A stretch of 62,135 bases of DNA from Alterirhizorhabdus solaris (GCF_007785815.1 NZ_VNIM01000012.1:1-62135), one strand, 5' to 3'. Shown: positions 17,695-27,063, counted from the first letter of the stretch. Notes: a model not told the origin generated them from the sequence alone. A program made the numbers and translations.

Positions 17695-18294
17695 ATGGGC
17701 AAGGATTTCTCTTCCGCGCTGCGGCCTGCGATCGTCATGACGATCCTGTTCACGGTCCTTCTCGGGCTCGTCTACCCGCTTGCCATGACCGGCATCGGCC
17801 AGGCGATCTTCCCCTCTCAGGCGAACGGCAGTCTTGTGCGCGATGCCCGTGGCACCGTTGTCGGCTCCACCGTGGTCGGCCAGGCGTTCACGGCAGACCG
17901 CTACTTCCAGACCCGGCCTTCGGCAGCGGGCAAGGGCTATGATGGCCTGGCGTCGTCGGGCTCGAACCTCGGTCCGGCCGCCCGGGCCTTGGTCGACCGC
18001 TTGAAGCCCGATATTGCAAGGCGCCGTGCCGAGGGTGTCTCCGGTCCCATCCCGGCCGATCTGGTCACCGCCAGCGGTTCTGGGCTTGATCCCGATCTGT
18101 CCCCCGCCGCTGCATTGGCGCAAACGTCGCGTATCGCGCGCGTTCGCGGCGTGCCGGACGAGCGCGTTCGCAAGCTGGTCGTCGATGCGACCGACGCGTC
18201 CATCCTGGGTGAGCCGCACGTCAACGTGCTGGCGCTCAACCGTGCGCTCGACGCCCTGCCCGGCACCGGCCCCTCCGGCGCACGCCTGCGCTGA
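17695..18294 (+). CDS. kdpC: Potassium-transporting ATPase subunit C
   Basis: The 199-residue subunit has one N-terminal membrane helix (IVMTILFTVLLGLVYPLAMT, residues about 12-31). A periplasmic domain with GQAFTADRYFQTRPSAAG (about 62-79) and SGSGLDPDLSPAAAL (about 125-139) follows. These are KdpC signatures. KdpC binds KdpA and KdpB and raises nucleotide affinity. The stop codon overlaps the ATG of kdpD by one base (TGATG), which implies translational coupling of pump and sensor. Confidence 0.96.
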   Translation: MGKDFSSALRPAIVMTILFTVLLGLVYPLAMTGIGQAIFPSQANGSLVRDARGTVVGSTVVGQAFTADRYFQTRPSAAGKGYDGLASSGSNLGPAARALVDRLKPDIARRRAEGVSGPIPADLVTASGSGLDPDLSPAAALAQTSRIARVRGVPDERVRKLVVDATDASILGEPHVNVLALNRALDALPGTGPSGARLR

Positions 18295-20969
18295 TGCATG
18301 TGTCGGGCGATGGACGACCTGACCCGGACGCCCTCCTGCGCGCCGCCGCGCAGGAAGGCAGGGGGCGCTTCAAGGTTTTCCTCGGCGCGGCGCCCGGAGT
18401 CGGCAAGACCTTCGAGATGCTGTCCGAGGGCGCAGCGCGCAAACGGGACGGCGTCGACGTCGTCGTCGGCGTAGTCGAAACCCACGGGCGTGCGGAAACC
18501 GAGGCACTCACCCGTGGTCACGAGATCATGTCCAGGCGGGCGATCGCCTACGAGGGGCGAACGCTTCGGGAAATGGATCTGGATGCGATCCTTGAGCGCG
18601 CGCCTCGCCTCGTCCTCGTCGATGAACTCGCGCATACCAACGCGCCCGGCAGCCGGCATCCCAAACGCTATCAGGATGTCGAGGAACTGCTGTCCGCCGG
18701 GATCGACGTCTATTCCACCGTCAACATCCAGCACGTCGAGAGCCTGAACGACGTGGTCGCCAGCTTCACGCGCGTCCGGGTCCGCGAGACAGTGCCGGAC
18801 AGCGTGCTGGAGATGGCCGAGATCGAGGTCGTCGATATCCCGCCGGACGAACTGATCGAGCGCTTGCGCGCCGGGAAAGTCTACCTCCCCCACGAGGCGA
18901 CCCGGGCGCTGTCGCACTTCTTCTCCAAATCCAATCTGTCCGCCTTGCGCGAACTGGCGCTGCGTCGCGCGGCGCAGGCGGTCGATGCGCGGATGCTCGA
19001 CGACGTGCGTGCACTCGGACTTGGCGGCACCTGGGCGGGCACGGACCGGATCGTCGTCGCGATCAACGAACTGCCCGGGGCGGACGCGCTGGTTCGTGCG
19101 GCCAAGCGGGTCGCGGACGGACTGCGTGGTCCGTGGACCGCGGTCTTTATCGAAACCCCGCGTGCCGCGCATTTCTCCGACATGCAGCACCAGCGTGTCG
19201 CCGCAGCCATGACGCTCGCAACCCAGCTTGGCGCAGCGGTCGCGACGGTTCCTGCGACCGACGTGGTGGAAGGCATCCAGAACTTTCTGGTCGACGCGCG
19301 CGCGACCCAGTTGGTCATGGGCAAATCGCGCCGCTCGCGGTGGTTCGAATTCCTCCACGGCTCGGTCGTCGATCGCCTGATCCGCGATACGCCGGGTGTC
19401 ACCGTCCACGTTCTGCCGGTCTATACGGAGCAGGCCGACCGCGAGCGTGGGCGGCGCCGGCCGGCCCATTGGGGCACGCCTGCCGGCTACGCGATCACCA
19501 CGGCGCTCGTCGCGGGCGTCACCGTCATCGCCAGTGCGCTGTTTCACGTGCTCAACCTAGGCAATGTCGGCCTGCTGTACCTCCTGCCGGTGATGGCGGC
19601 CGCAAGCCTTTACGGCCTGCGCACCGGACTTTTCGCGGGCATCGCTTCCAGCCTCGCCTACAATTTCTTCTTTCTGCCACCGGTCGGGACGCTGAGCATC
19701 AGCAATCCCGAGAACGTGATCTCGGTCGTCGTCCTGCTGGGGATCGCCGTTGCCACCAGCCAGTTGACCTCGCGTGTCCGTGCACAGGCCGATCTCGCCG
19801 CGGCCAGTGCGCGGACCAATGCGACACTGGCGGGCTTCCTCCGCCAGATTGCCGGCGTCAACGATATCGACGTGGCAGCGCAGATGATCTGCGACGACGT
19901 CCGCGGCTTGCTCGACGTGCAGGTGGTTCTGCTCGTACCCGGCGTCGGAACGAGCCTCGAGATCCTTGCTGCGAGCGATGCTTCCTATCATCTCGGGACG
20001 ATGGACACGGCTGCCGCCACATGGGCGCTGGACACCGGCATGGCGGCCGGAAAAGGCTCGGGCACGCTTGCGGCTTCGGAATGGCTGTTCCAGCCGCTGA
20101 AGGCCGGGGGCCGTGTGCTGGGCGTGCTTGGCGTGGCCAAGGATTCGACAGCCAACCCGGTCCGCGCCGATCAGCTTCCCCTGCTCAGCAGCCTGCTCGA
20201 TCAATCGGCGCTCGTGCTCGAACGCTTGCGGCTCGAAGTCGAGATGCGCGATGTCGAGACGGTGCGAACCCGCGATCGCCTGCGCGCCGCGCTCCTGTCG
20301 TCGGTCAGCCACGATCTCCGGACCCCGCTCACCGCCGTCATCGCGGCCGCTGCTCAGTTGCATCACGGTGCCCCCCCCGAACTGATCGGCACGATCGAAA
20401 GCGAGGCCGCCCGCCTCAACCGTTTCGTCGCCAACCTGCTCGACATGGCCCGGGTGGAGGCAGGGGCGCTGAAGCTGAAGATCGAGGCGACCGACCTCGA
20501 AGAAGCGGTGACGGGTGCGGCCCATGATGCGCGGCGCGCGCTGGAAGGCCATGCTCTACGGCTCGACGTTCCACCCGGGCTTCCCCTGGTCCGGGCCGAT
20601 CCCCAACTCCTTCACCACTGCCTCCTCAACCTGCTCGACAATGCCGGCCGCTATGGGGATCCGGGAACCGAGATTGTCATCGAAGGTCGCAATCGCTTCG
20701 GTGAGCTTCGCCTGGCGGTCATGGATCACGGGCCGGGCTTGCCGACCGGCCGCGAGAAGGAAGTATTCGAGACGTTCCGCCGCCTCGAGGGCTCCGATCG
20801 GGCCATCGGTGGCACGGGCCTTGGTCTTGCGATCGTCAAGGCGTTCGCCGAAGCGATGGGAATGGCGGTCGAGGCGGCGAACCGGGACGACGGTGTCGGT
20901 GCCACCTTCACGCTGGTCTTCCCCTCCGGCCTGATCGTCCGCGATCCCGCACCAGAAGGTCTGACCTGA
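18294..20969 (+). CDS. kdpD: Potassium sensor histidine kinase
   Basis: The 891-residue sensor begins with the KdpD N-terminal ATP-binding domain; Walker A is GAAPGVGKT at residues 31-39. A universal-stress-protein-like domain (about 245-375), four closely spaced membrane helices (about 400-500), a GAF-like region, and a histidine kinase core follow. The phosphorylated His is residue 673 in SSVSHDLRTPL. An N-box (HHCLLNLLDNAGRYG) and a G-box (GGTGLGLAIVKAF) follow. It senses low K+ or turgor and phosphorylates KdpE. One base overlaps kdpC, and kdpE starts 1 nt after the stop. Confidence 0.97.
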   Translation: MHVSGDGRPDPDALLRAAAQEGRGRFKVFLGAAPGVGKTFEMLSEGAARKRDGVDVVVGVVETHGRAETEALTRGHEIMSRRAIAYEGRTLREMDLDAILERAPRLVLVDELAHTNAPGSRHPKRYQDVEELLSAGIDVYSTVNIQHVESLNDVVASFTRVRVRETVPDSVLEMAEIEVVDIPPDELIERLRAGKVYLPHEATRALSHFFSKSNLSALRELALRRAAQAVDARMLDDVRALGLGGTWAGTDRIVVAINELPGADALVRAAKRVADGLRGPWTAVFIETPRAAHFSDMQHQRVAAAMTLATQLGAAVATVPATDVVEGIQNFLVDARATQLVMGKSRRSRWFEFLHGSVVDRLIRDTPGVTVHVLPVYTEQADRERGRRRPAHWGTPAGYAITTALVAGVTVIASALFHVLNLGNVGLLYLLPVMAAASLYGLRTGLFAGIASSLAYNFFFLPPVGTLSISNPENVISVVVLLGIAVATSQLTSRVRAQADLAAASARTNATLAGFLRQIAGVNDIDVAAQMICDDVRGLLDVQVVLLVPGVGTSLEILAASDASYHLGTMDTAAATWALDTGMAAGKGSGTLAASEWLFQPLKAGGRVLGVLGVAKDSTANPVRADQLPLLSSLLDQSALVLERLRLEVEMRDVETVRTRDRLRAALLSSVSHDLRTPLTAVIAAAAQLHHGAPPELIGTIESEAARLNRFVANLLDMARVEAGALKLKIEATDLEEAVTGAAHDARRALEGHALRLDVPPGLPLVRADPQLLHHCLLNLLDNAGRYGDPGTEIVIEGRNRFGELRLAVMDHGPGLPTGREKEVFETFRRLEGSDRAIGGTGLGLAIVKAFAEAMGMAVEAANRDDGVGATFTLVFPSGLIVRDPAPEGLT

Positions 20970-20970
20970 A

Positions 20971-21657
20971 ATGCCCGCCAAAGTTCTCGTGGTGGACGAT
21001 GAACCCGCCATTCGCCGTCTGCTGCGCAACACCCTCATCCGGGCCGGCTATACCGTGATCGAGGCCGGGGACGGCCGGCAGGCCCTTCATCAGGCTGCGA
21101 CCGAGCATCCCACCGCGGTTCTGCTCGATCTCGGCCTGCCGGATCGCGACGGGTTGACGCTTATTCCATTGCTTCGGACACATGGTGACGCCGTCATCCT
21201 GGTGGTGTCCGCGCGCGATGCGGTGGATGAGAAGGTGACCGCACTCGATCTCGGCGCGGACGATTTCGTCAGCAAGCCGTTCGATACCGACGAGTTGCTC
21301 GCGCGGCTGCGGGTGGCGCTTCGCCATCACGGATCGTCGGAGACCACGAAGAAGATCGTGCGGCACGGCGACATCAGCATCGATCTCGATCGTCGGGTCG
21401 TCTGCCGTGGTGACGAGGAACTGCACCTGACCCGGAAGGAACATGATGTGCTCGCCGTCCTCGCCAGGCATATCGGCCGGGTCGTCACGCACGAACGCGT
21501 GCTCGCCGCAGCCTGGGGCGGCGAGGAGGAGCCGCGCGTCGAATATCTCCGGATCGTCATCCGCAATCTGCGTCAGAAGCTCGAGCACCCGGGACCGGTT
21601 GGAAGCGTGATCGCCAACGAACTCGGCGTCGGCTATCGCCTTCGCTCCGACGCATGA
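20971..21657 (+). CDS. kdpE: OmpR-family response regulator of the kdp operon
   Basis: The 228-residue regulator has a receiver domain (VLVVDDEPAIRRLLR; phosphoacceptor Asp53 in LLDLGLPD; conserved Lys in FVSKPF). The C-terminal winged helix holds LTRKEHDVLAVLARHIGRVV and EYLRIVIRNLRQKLE. It is phosphorylated by KdpD and activates the kdp genes. The start is 1 nt after kdpD, so the pair is made together. A possible target is the tandem repeat at 12700-12719. Confidence 0.97.
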   Translation: MPAKVLVVDDEPAIRRLLRNTLIRAGYTVIEAGDGRQALHQAATEHPTAVLLDLGLPDRDGLTLIPLLRTHGDAVILVVSARDAVDEKVTALDLGADDFVSKPFDTDELLARLRVALRHHGSSETTKKIVRHGDISIDLDRRVVCRGDEELHLTRKEHDVLAVLARHIGRVVTHERVLAAAWGGEEEPRVEYLRIVIRNLRQKLEHPGPVGSVIANELGVGYRLRSDA

Positions 21658-21798
21658 CGGATGTCATCCCGTCGGCAGAATCATGACCGTGCTGGCCCAG
21701 AACCGGACCTTCACAGGCTTCCTGCTCTCCTCACGTTTGGACATTCATCCACGGGCGTCGCCGCTTCGGCAGTGCGGGCCAGTTAGCGGGGAGCGCCA

Positions 21799-22443
21799 TC
21801 ACAGGCTATCGCGCACCGAAACCCTCAGCTGGCGGATCGACCGGATGGATATGCCGATCCTCCCCGCTCCCGGCCAGTTCGCCTTGCATCCGGGACGCGT
21901 CGAAACAGGTGATATCGGCGTCGCGCGTGTTGAGCGGGTTCGGCACGTCCGCGCCGATCCTGATCCGCCCGGCTGTACGATGGGTGCCCAGATTGACGAG
22001 CGTGGTGGGATTCAAGCGTACGCTCCCCCCTCGATCAGCGGCGCTGCACCGAAAGGGCGAACCCGCAGCGAGCCGCTGATGCCGTGGCCGGGAGCGAGCA
22101 CGGCCCCGGCCGAAAGTACCTCGTCGACCGAATTGGGGATCCGCGCCTGGCCTGGCGCCACATCGTGGAGGCGCGCATGGGTGACGGCGCCGGATGCATC
22201 GAGCGTCAGCCAGTCGGTCGGGCGCCAGAACAGGGTCGCCTCCGCACCACAGCGGCGGGCGGCGTCGTTCGGTTCGGTCGTGCCGCCGTCGCCGACGAAG
22301 AGGAGTTCGGAGCCGAGGCCCGGATGACAGCCGACCAGCGATACGGTGAATTGGCGGAACCAAACGGGCGCGCCCGGTTCGTAGCCGCGCGCCTTACAGG
22401 GCGTTACCTCCCATAGCCGCGCGTCACGGTCTTGCACGATCAC
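21799..22443 (-). pseudogene. Decayed C-terminal part of a TonB-dependent receptor
   Basis: Minus-strand frames encode typical receptor barrel sequence. One frame (22443 to about 22025) has LGSELLFVGDGGTTEPNDAA, then EATLFWRPTDWLTLDASGAV and IPNSVDEVLSAGAVL. The next (about 22030 to 21840) continues SVRLNPTTLVNLGTHR and IGADVPNPLNTRDADI. A third ends QLRVSVR. The first frame change falls in a run of six G (minus strand), the second near 21838. The N-terminal plug and most of the barrel are absent, so this is a remnant about 200 residues long. Confidence 0.75.
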
Positions 22444-22467
22444 CAGGGCGGCAGCGGTTGCAGCCCG

Positions 22468-22650
22468 TCAACAGCAATGGCCGCCGCCCTTCGCGCCGTA
22501 GCGGGCTTCCTGCCGATCGCGGAAGAACTGCGTGCGATCCATGACGGGGCGATCCGGATGGTGGCTGTCCATGTGGGCGCGGTAGGCGTCATAGTCCGGC
22601 ATCCCCACCATCGCCCGCGCCATGCGTCGCAGCAGCCCTGCCAGCTTCAT
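22468..22650 (-). CDS. YbdD/YjiX-family small protein
   Basis: The 60-residue product contains MVGMPDYDAYRAHMDSHHPD and ends GGGHCC. This is the pattern of the YbdD/YjiX (DUF466) family, small soluble proteins nearly always encoded just after a CstA/BtsT transporter. The ATG overlaps the cstA stop (ATGA), so translation is coupled. The role is not firmly known; a link to transporter function or stability is assumed from the constant pairing. The C-terminal Cys-Cys and His could bind metal. Confidence 0.88.
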   Translation of the reverse strand: MKLAGLLRRMARAMVGMPDYDAYRAHMDSHHPDRPVMDRTQFFRDRQEARYGAKGGGHCC

Positions 22651-24701
22651 GCGGCAGACGCCGGTACGCCGATCTCGCGCGTTACCGGCGCAGTGCTGCG
22701 CCGGGCCGCCAGCGAGGTACGGATCGCGAAGAACAGCACCGCCAGCACCACGACCAGAAACAACGCGACCAGTGCCGCATCCACCCGGTCGTTGAACACG
22801 ATGCGCTCCATCTCTCCCAGCGATTTGGCCGGCGCCAGAACGGCCCCCTCGCCGAGCGCGGTGGAAAAGCGCGCGCCATGGGCCAGGAAGCCCACCTTCG
22901 GATCGGCCGAGAACAGCTTGAGCCAGCCGGCCGAGAGCGTGCAGATCAACAGCCACGCCGTCGGCAGCATCGTCACCCAAGCATAGCGTTCGCGTTTCAT
23001 GCGGAACAGCACGGTCGTCGCCAGCATCAGCGCGATCGCCGCCAGCATCTGGTTGGAGATCCCGAACACCGGCCACAGCGTGTTCACGCCACCCAGCGGA
23101 TCGGTGACGCCCTGATAGAGGAAGAAGCCCCACGCCGCGACGGTGAAGCCGGTCGCGACGAAGCCCGGCCACTGGCGGCGCCCGTCACCGAACCCCGGCC
23201 AGCCGAGCGCGATCAGATCCTGCAGCATGAAGCGCCCGGCGCGGGTGCCGGCATCCACCGCGGTCAGGATGAACAACGCCTCGAACAGGATGGCGAAGTG
23301 ATACCAGAACGCCTTCATCGCCGGCCCGCCGACGATGTGGCTGAAGATTTCCGCCATCGCCACCGCCAGCGTCGGCGCGCCGCCCGTGCGCGAGATGATG
23401 CTGTGCTCGCCCCCCTCGCGCGCGGTCTGCGCGATGGCGTCGGCGGAAATGGGGAAGCCCATCGCCGTCACCGCCGCTGCCGCGCTGGCCGGATCGGTGC
23501 CGACGATCGCGGCCGGGCTGTTCATCGTGAAGTACAGCCCCGGATCGAGGATCGAAGCCGCGACCAGCGCCATGATCGCGACGAACGCCTCCATCAGCAT
23601 CGCGCCGTAGCCGATGATCGGGGCGTGCGCCTCGCTGGCGATCAACTTGGGCGTGGTGCCGCTGGCAATCAGCGCGTGGAAGCCGGATACCGCGCCGCAG
23701 GCGATGGTGATGAACAGGAAGGGAAACAGCCCGCCCGACCACACCGGCCCGCCGCCGTCAACGAAGCGGGTGAGCGGCGGCATCCGCAGATCCGGCGCCA
23801 TCACCACCAGCCCGATCGCCAGCGCGGCGATCGCGCCGATCTTCAGAAAGGTGGAGAGGTAATCGCGTGGCGCCAGCAGCAGCCATACCGGCAGCACCGA
23901 GGCGGTGGCGCCATACCCGATCAGGATCCAGCAGAGCTGCACCGGCGTGAAGGTGAAGGCCGGCCCCCATACCGGCGACGCCGCCACCGCCTGCCCGTAG
24001 AAGATCGCAGCGATCAGCCCGATCAGCCCCAGCACGGAAACCTCGCCGATCCGCCCCGGCCTGATCCACCGGGTGTAGATGCCCATCAGCAGCGCCAGCG
24101 GTACGGTGGCGGCAACGGTGAACATCCCCCACGGGCTTTCCGCCAGCGCCTTCACCACGATGAGCGCCAGCACCGCCAGGATGATGACCATGATCGCGAA
24201 CACGCCCACCAGCGCGATGGTGCCCGCCGCCTGCCCCATTTCCATGCGGACGAGTTCGCCGAGCGAGCGCCCGTCGCGCCGCATCGAGAGGAACAGCACC
24301 ATGAAGTCCTGCACCGCGCCCGCCAGCACGACGCCCGCGATGATCCATAGCGTGCCGGGCAGATACCCCATCTGCGCCGCCAGCACCGGCCCCACCAGCG
24401 GCCCCGCGCCGGCGATGGCGGCGAAATGGTGGCCGAACAGCACACTCGGCTCCGTCGCGACGTAATCCAGCCCGTCCGCCCGCCGCACCGCCGGCGTCGG
24501 CCGCGCGGGATCCAGCCGCATGACGTGGCGGGCGATGAACTGCGCGTAGAAGCGATAGGCGATGACGAAGCTGCCGATCGCGGCGGCGACCACCCACAGC
24601 GCGTTGATCGGCTCCCCGCGCGAGATCGCCACCACCGCCAGCGAAAACGCGCTCGCCAGCGCCAACGCGACCCATCCGATGTATCGCCCGACCAATGCCA
24701 T
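22647..24701 (-). CDS. cstA: Carbon starvation protein CstA/BtsT-family transporter
   Basis: The 684-residue inner-membrane protein has many hydrophobic helices spread evenly from residue 5 to the C-terminus. CstA-type segments include DGLDYVATEPSVLFGHHFA near residue 73, AGAGPLVGPVLAAQMGYLPG, and VSGFHALIASGTTPKLIASE. The family imports pyruvate and peptides when carbon is short. A GGAGAGACGGA ribosome site is just before the ATG. The leader contains hairpins and a direct repeat. It forms a two-gene operon with the YbdD-like gene. The length is close to E. coli CstA (701) and BtsT (716). Confidence 0.93.
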   Translation of the reverse strand: MALVGRYIGWVALALASAFSLAVVAISRGEPINALWVVAAAIGSFVIAYRFYAQFIARHVMRLDPARPTPAVRRADGLDYVATEPSVLFGHHFAAIAGAGPLVGPVLAAQMGYLPGTLWIIAGVVLAGAVQDFMVLFLSMRRDGRSLGELVRMEMGQAAGTIALVGVFAIMVIILAVLALIVVKALAESPWGMFTVAATVPLALLMGIYTRWIRPGRIGEVSVLGLIGLIAAIFYGQAVAASPVWGPAFTFTPVQLCWILIGYGATASVLPVWLLLAPRDYLSTFLKIGAIAALAIGLVVMAPDLRMPPLTRFVDGGGPVWSGGLFPFLFITIACGAVSGFHALIASGTTPKLIASEAHAPIIGYGAMLMEAFVAIMALVAASILDPGLYFTMNSPAAIVGTDPASAAAAVTAMGFPISADAIAQTAREGGEHSIISRTGGAPTLAVAMAEIFSHIVGGPAMKAFWYHFAILFEALFILTAVDAGTRAGRFMLQDLIALGWPGFGDGRRQWPGFVATGFTVAAWGFFLYQGVTDPLGGVNTLWPVFGISNQMLAAIALMLATTVLFRMKRERYAWVTMLPTAWLLICTLSAGWLKLFSADPKVGFLAHGARFSTALGEGAVLAPAKSLGEMERIVFNDRVDAALVALFLVVVLAVLFFAIRTSLAARRSTAPVTREIGVPASAA

Positions 24702-24770
24702 TCCGTCTCTCCGTCGCCCTGCCCCACGGGCGGTGGACCGTCACCCTGCCGGGAAGGTTTGCCCTTCCTC
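24702..24770 (-). promoter_or_regulatory. Structured leader of cstA
   Basis: In plus coordinates CCGTCGCCCTGCC (24711-24723) and CCGTCACCCTGCC (24738-24750) form a 13-bp direct repeat with one mismatch. Between and beside them are short hairpins (CCAC/GTGG at about 24723-24736 and GGAAGG/CCTTCC at 24752-24768). The region immediately precedes the cstA start. It may be a regulatory leader; no known riboswitch was recognised. Confidence 0.3.
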
Positions 24771-25013
24771 GTCGCTTTCTCCACCACAGTGGCAGCCGGC
24801 GGTCGAAAGGCAATGCATTCGACGGCACGACTTCGCGCGAAAACCTTGTGGCCAGCAGGCGACCCGGACGCGGACGGCTCCGCGCTGCCGATGCGGGGTT
24901 GGACATCTCATAGGTCTGGACGCGCGAAGGGGTCATTCATCGCTCCGACCACGGCAGCCGGTATTGTTCTGTGGGCTCCCAAACCGCCGCCACCGCACCC
25001 GTATCTCGATGTC

Positions 25014-25110
25014 AGGAAAGGAAACCGGTTCGATAACGCGATGGTCGGGACGTTCTTCAAGACGATCATGTCCGAACTCGTCTGGCGAACCGTATCTATA
25101 CCCACGCCGA
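25014..25110 (+). pseudogene. IS3-family transposase fragment
   Basis: The plus frame reads RKGNRFDNAMVGTFFKTIMS then ELVWRT, which matches the C-terminal DDE-domain segment of IS3-group transposases (G-N-x-x-D-N-A-x-x-x-x-F-F-K-T-x-K-x-E-L-V). The catalytic Glu is replaced: the position before FF is Gly-Thr, not Glu-Ser. The frame is lost soon after 25091 and no upstream part or terminal repeat was found. The rest of 24771-25318 shows no gene I can support. Confidence 0.7.
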
Positions 25111-25318
25111 GGCCGGACAGCCGCCGCTCGGCATCGGTTGAATCACTCACCGAGCGATGCGCCCGTCGGCGATGATGCCGACGGCCAGTCGGGTCCATAT
25201 GCATATTCCAGTGAGGTCGCAGCGACCCTCCGAGATCAGCCAACCGCCGGCCACTCAACCCTTTTCGACACAGCCTCTGACACACGGTGGGACGCCCAGC
25301 TATATATAGGCTTAGGAT

Positions 25319-25345
25319 CCCGGCCGGAGACAATCTCCGGCCGGG
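25319..25345 (-). terminator. Hairpin terminator of the periplasmic protein gene
   Basis: A perfect 12-bp inverted repeat, CCCGGCCGGAGA and TCTCCGGCCGGG, has a 3-nt loop. It is 9 nt beyond the stop codon of the minus-strand gene at 25354-25701. It is followed on that strand by ATCCTAAGCC, without a T-run. Confidence 0.7.
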
Positions 25346-25353
25346 GTGACGTG

Positions 25354-25701
25354 TCAGTCCTTGGTCTTCAGCGCATAGACGTTCTTGATGTGCTGCTGGT
25401 ATTCGGCATTTGCAGCCCGCTGACGCTCTCTCTGCTGGTCGTTTTCCTGGGCCTGCTTCTGCAGTTCGGCATAGCGGGTATTGTCGCCCGAAGCGCGAGC
25501 TTCCTTCAACTGCTGCTGAAGCCGCTGCTGGCTTGCGTAGAATGTCTTCTCGCGCTCGGCCAGGGCGCGGTTGTGCTCCTGCGCTTCGGCGATCAGTCGC
25601 TGCTTTTCAGCGCTCGTCACGGTCCGGGGCTCCTGCGCGGATGCGAGGGTCGGCGTCACGAGCACGGCGAGTGCCATGGCGGCGGTGAGATAGGTCTTCA
25701 T
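25354..25701 (-). CDS. Periplasmic coiled-coil protein of unknown function
   Basis: The 115-residue protein has a signal peptide (MKTYLTAAMALAVLVTPTLA, cleavage near SAQ at residue 22). A Gln/Glu/Arg-rich alpha-helix with heptads follows (AEKQRLIAEAQEHNRALAER, then LQQQLKEARASGD, KQAQENDQQRERQRAA). The internal ATG at 25701 is chosen for its AGGAGG ribosome site and signal peptide; the frame is open upstream to 25797. No family was recognised. Upstream, ACATGAAC (25768-25775) and GTTCATGT (25792-25799) form an inverted repeat that could be an operator. Confidence 0.75.
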   Translation of the reverse strand: MKTYLTAAMALAVLVTPTLASAQEPRTVTSAEKQRLIAEAQEHNRALAEREKTFYASQQRLQQQLKEARASGDNTRYAELQKQAQENDQQRERQRAANAEYQQHIKNVYALKTKD

Positions 25702-25863
25702 CAAGTGGTCCTCCTGTGTCGGTTGCGCCGAGACGCGCGTTCCGAACACCCGACCCTCACATATGTTACATGAACCGAAGCGATTATTTACGTTCATGTG
25801 GCCATAAGGAAGCCCGTCGCGAACGGTGGAGAGGCCGGCTTACGGGAGATCGCGACCAGCACA

Positions 25864-27063
25864 TCACCGCCACACCTTCAGATAATCGAGCGCCAGTTCG
25901 CTCTTCCACCCCGGGCCTGGGTCGACCGGATCGGGGCCGAGGCCGCCTACCGACACATCGAAGATGATCTTCATCGGTTCGTTGAAGAGGTTGGGCCGGC
26001 GCGAAACCTCGACGCCGTCGATGAAGGTCACCTGCCAGTCGCGCGTCCAGTCGAAGCCGATCACGTGCCATCGTCCATCCTCTACCCCAGGCAGCACCAT
26101 GGCGCTGTCTGCGGTGCCGTAGCTGTCTTTCGCGAACCGGATGGAGCTGGCGAAGGCCGGGCGGTCGCCCAGACCGGTTTCGAAGATGTCGATCTCCGGC
26201 GGCCATTTGCCGCTGGCCGGGAGCAGCCAGAAGGCAGCGACGGTCCCCTGCGCACGGGCGAACTTCACCCGGGCCTCGACGTAGCCGTACTGGAACGTGA
26301 ACAGACTGGCGCTGTCGATCAGCGACGCCGAGAAGGCGTACTCCTTGCCGTCGTCCTTCGTCGCCACGTGCTCGGCGCGCAGCACGCGCTTGCCGTCGAC
26401 GATCGGGTGCGGGGTGACGCCGGGGTCGGTGGTCGCGTCGGTGTAGGGGGCGATCTCCTTGTTGCCCGTCTGCACCCGACCCCAGCCGAAGCGCGACCGC
26501 CACGTACCCGGCCGCACATCCGGCACGATCGGCTCCATGAAGGTTGAGGAGAAGGCCAGCTTGCGGCCTTTCTCGCGCGCCACCGCCGGATAGCTCGGCT
26601 TCGGTATCGCCGGCAGCGGGGCGCGGGTCCTAGCGCCCCGGATTACCCCCACGGTGTCGCTCGGCACCGGCGGATGAACGAGCGTCCACGGGCAGGAGAG
26701 TTTGAAGTCCTTGCCGGTCAGGTCGCGGAGAATGGGAACGTCGATGACCTGCACCGTCTCGCCAGGCTGGAAAATCACCGTCGTGACCGTCTGCGAGTAG
26801 AAAGCCGGCGCGTAGGCCGAACCGTTGGTGGTGGTGCAGCGCCACGTCAGGGGCCGCCGGGCAGGCTTCGACAACTGCACGCGCACGTGGGCGATCCGCT
26901 CTCCGGGCAGCACGACGGTATCCGGGATCACGAGCGTCGGTTTCACCGCCAGCGGCGAAATGTCGGGGCGGGCGGCGGGCGGCGGCGTCGCGGGGCTGCC
27001 GCCCAGAAAGGCGACCAGGAGGGCGGTAGCGGCTTTCGCCTCGGCGGGGTTCGGGATCACCAT
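25864..27063 (-). CDS. Glycoside hydrolase family 16 protein with Calx-beta-like domain
   Basis: The C-terminal half is a GH16 beta-jelly-roll with the catalytic signature EIDIFE (codons near 26180-26197; nucleophile and acid/base Glu with the middle Asp). Other GH16 marks are YGYVEARVKFARAQGTVAAF and a WHVIGFDW segment. Enzymes of this family cleave beta-glucans, agar, carrageenan or similar polysaccharides. Residues about 45-130 resemble a Calx-beta/Ig-like module (VVLPGERIAHVRVQLSKPA). The frame is open to 27339, but that extension looks non-coding, and a signal-peptide-like start appears in another frame at 27057-27293. The true N-terminus may therefore be frameshifted. It lies between IS relics. 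Confidence 0.75.
   Translation of the reverse strand: MVIPNPAEAKAATALLVAFLGGSPATPPPAARPDISPLAVKPTLVIPDTVVLPGERIAHVRVQLSKPARRPLTWRCTTTNGSAYAPAFYSQTVTTVIFQPGETVQVIDVPILRDLTGKDFKLSCPWTLVHPPVPSDTVGVIRGARTRAPLPAIPKPSYPAVAREKGRKLAFSSTFMEPIVPDVRPGTWRSRFGWGRVQTGNKEIAPYTDATTDPGVTPHPIVDGKRVLRAEHVATKDDGKEYAFSASLIDSASLFTFQYGYVEARVKFARAQGTVAAFWLLPASGKWPPEIDIFETGLGDRPAFASSIRFAKDSYGTADSAMVLPGVEDGRWHVIGFDWTRDWQVTFIDGVEVSRRPNLFNEPMKIIFDVSVGGLGPDPVDPGPGWKSELALDYLKVWR

Noticed and set aside
15649-18219. An 856-codon minus-strand frame opposite kdpB and kdpC
   Set aside because: Pure antisense of well-identified kdp genes with Arg/Asp/Gly-rich low-complexity translation.
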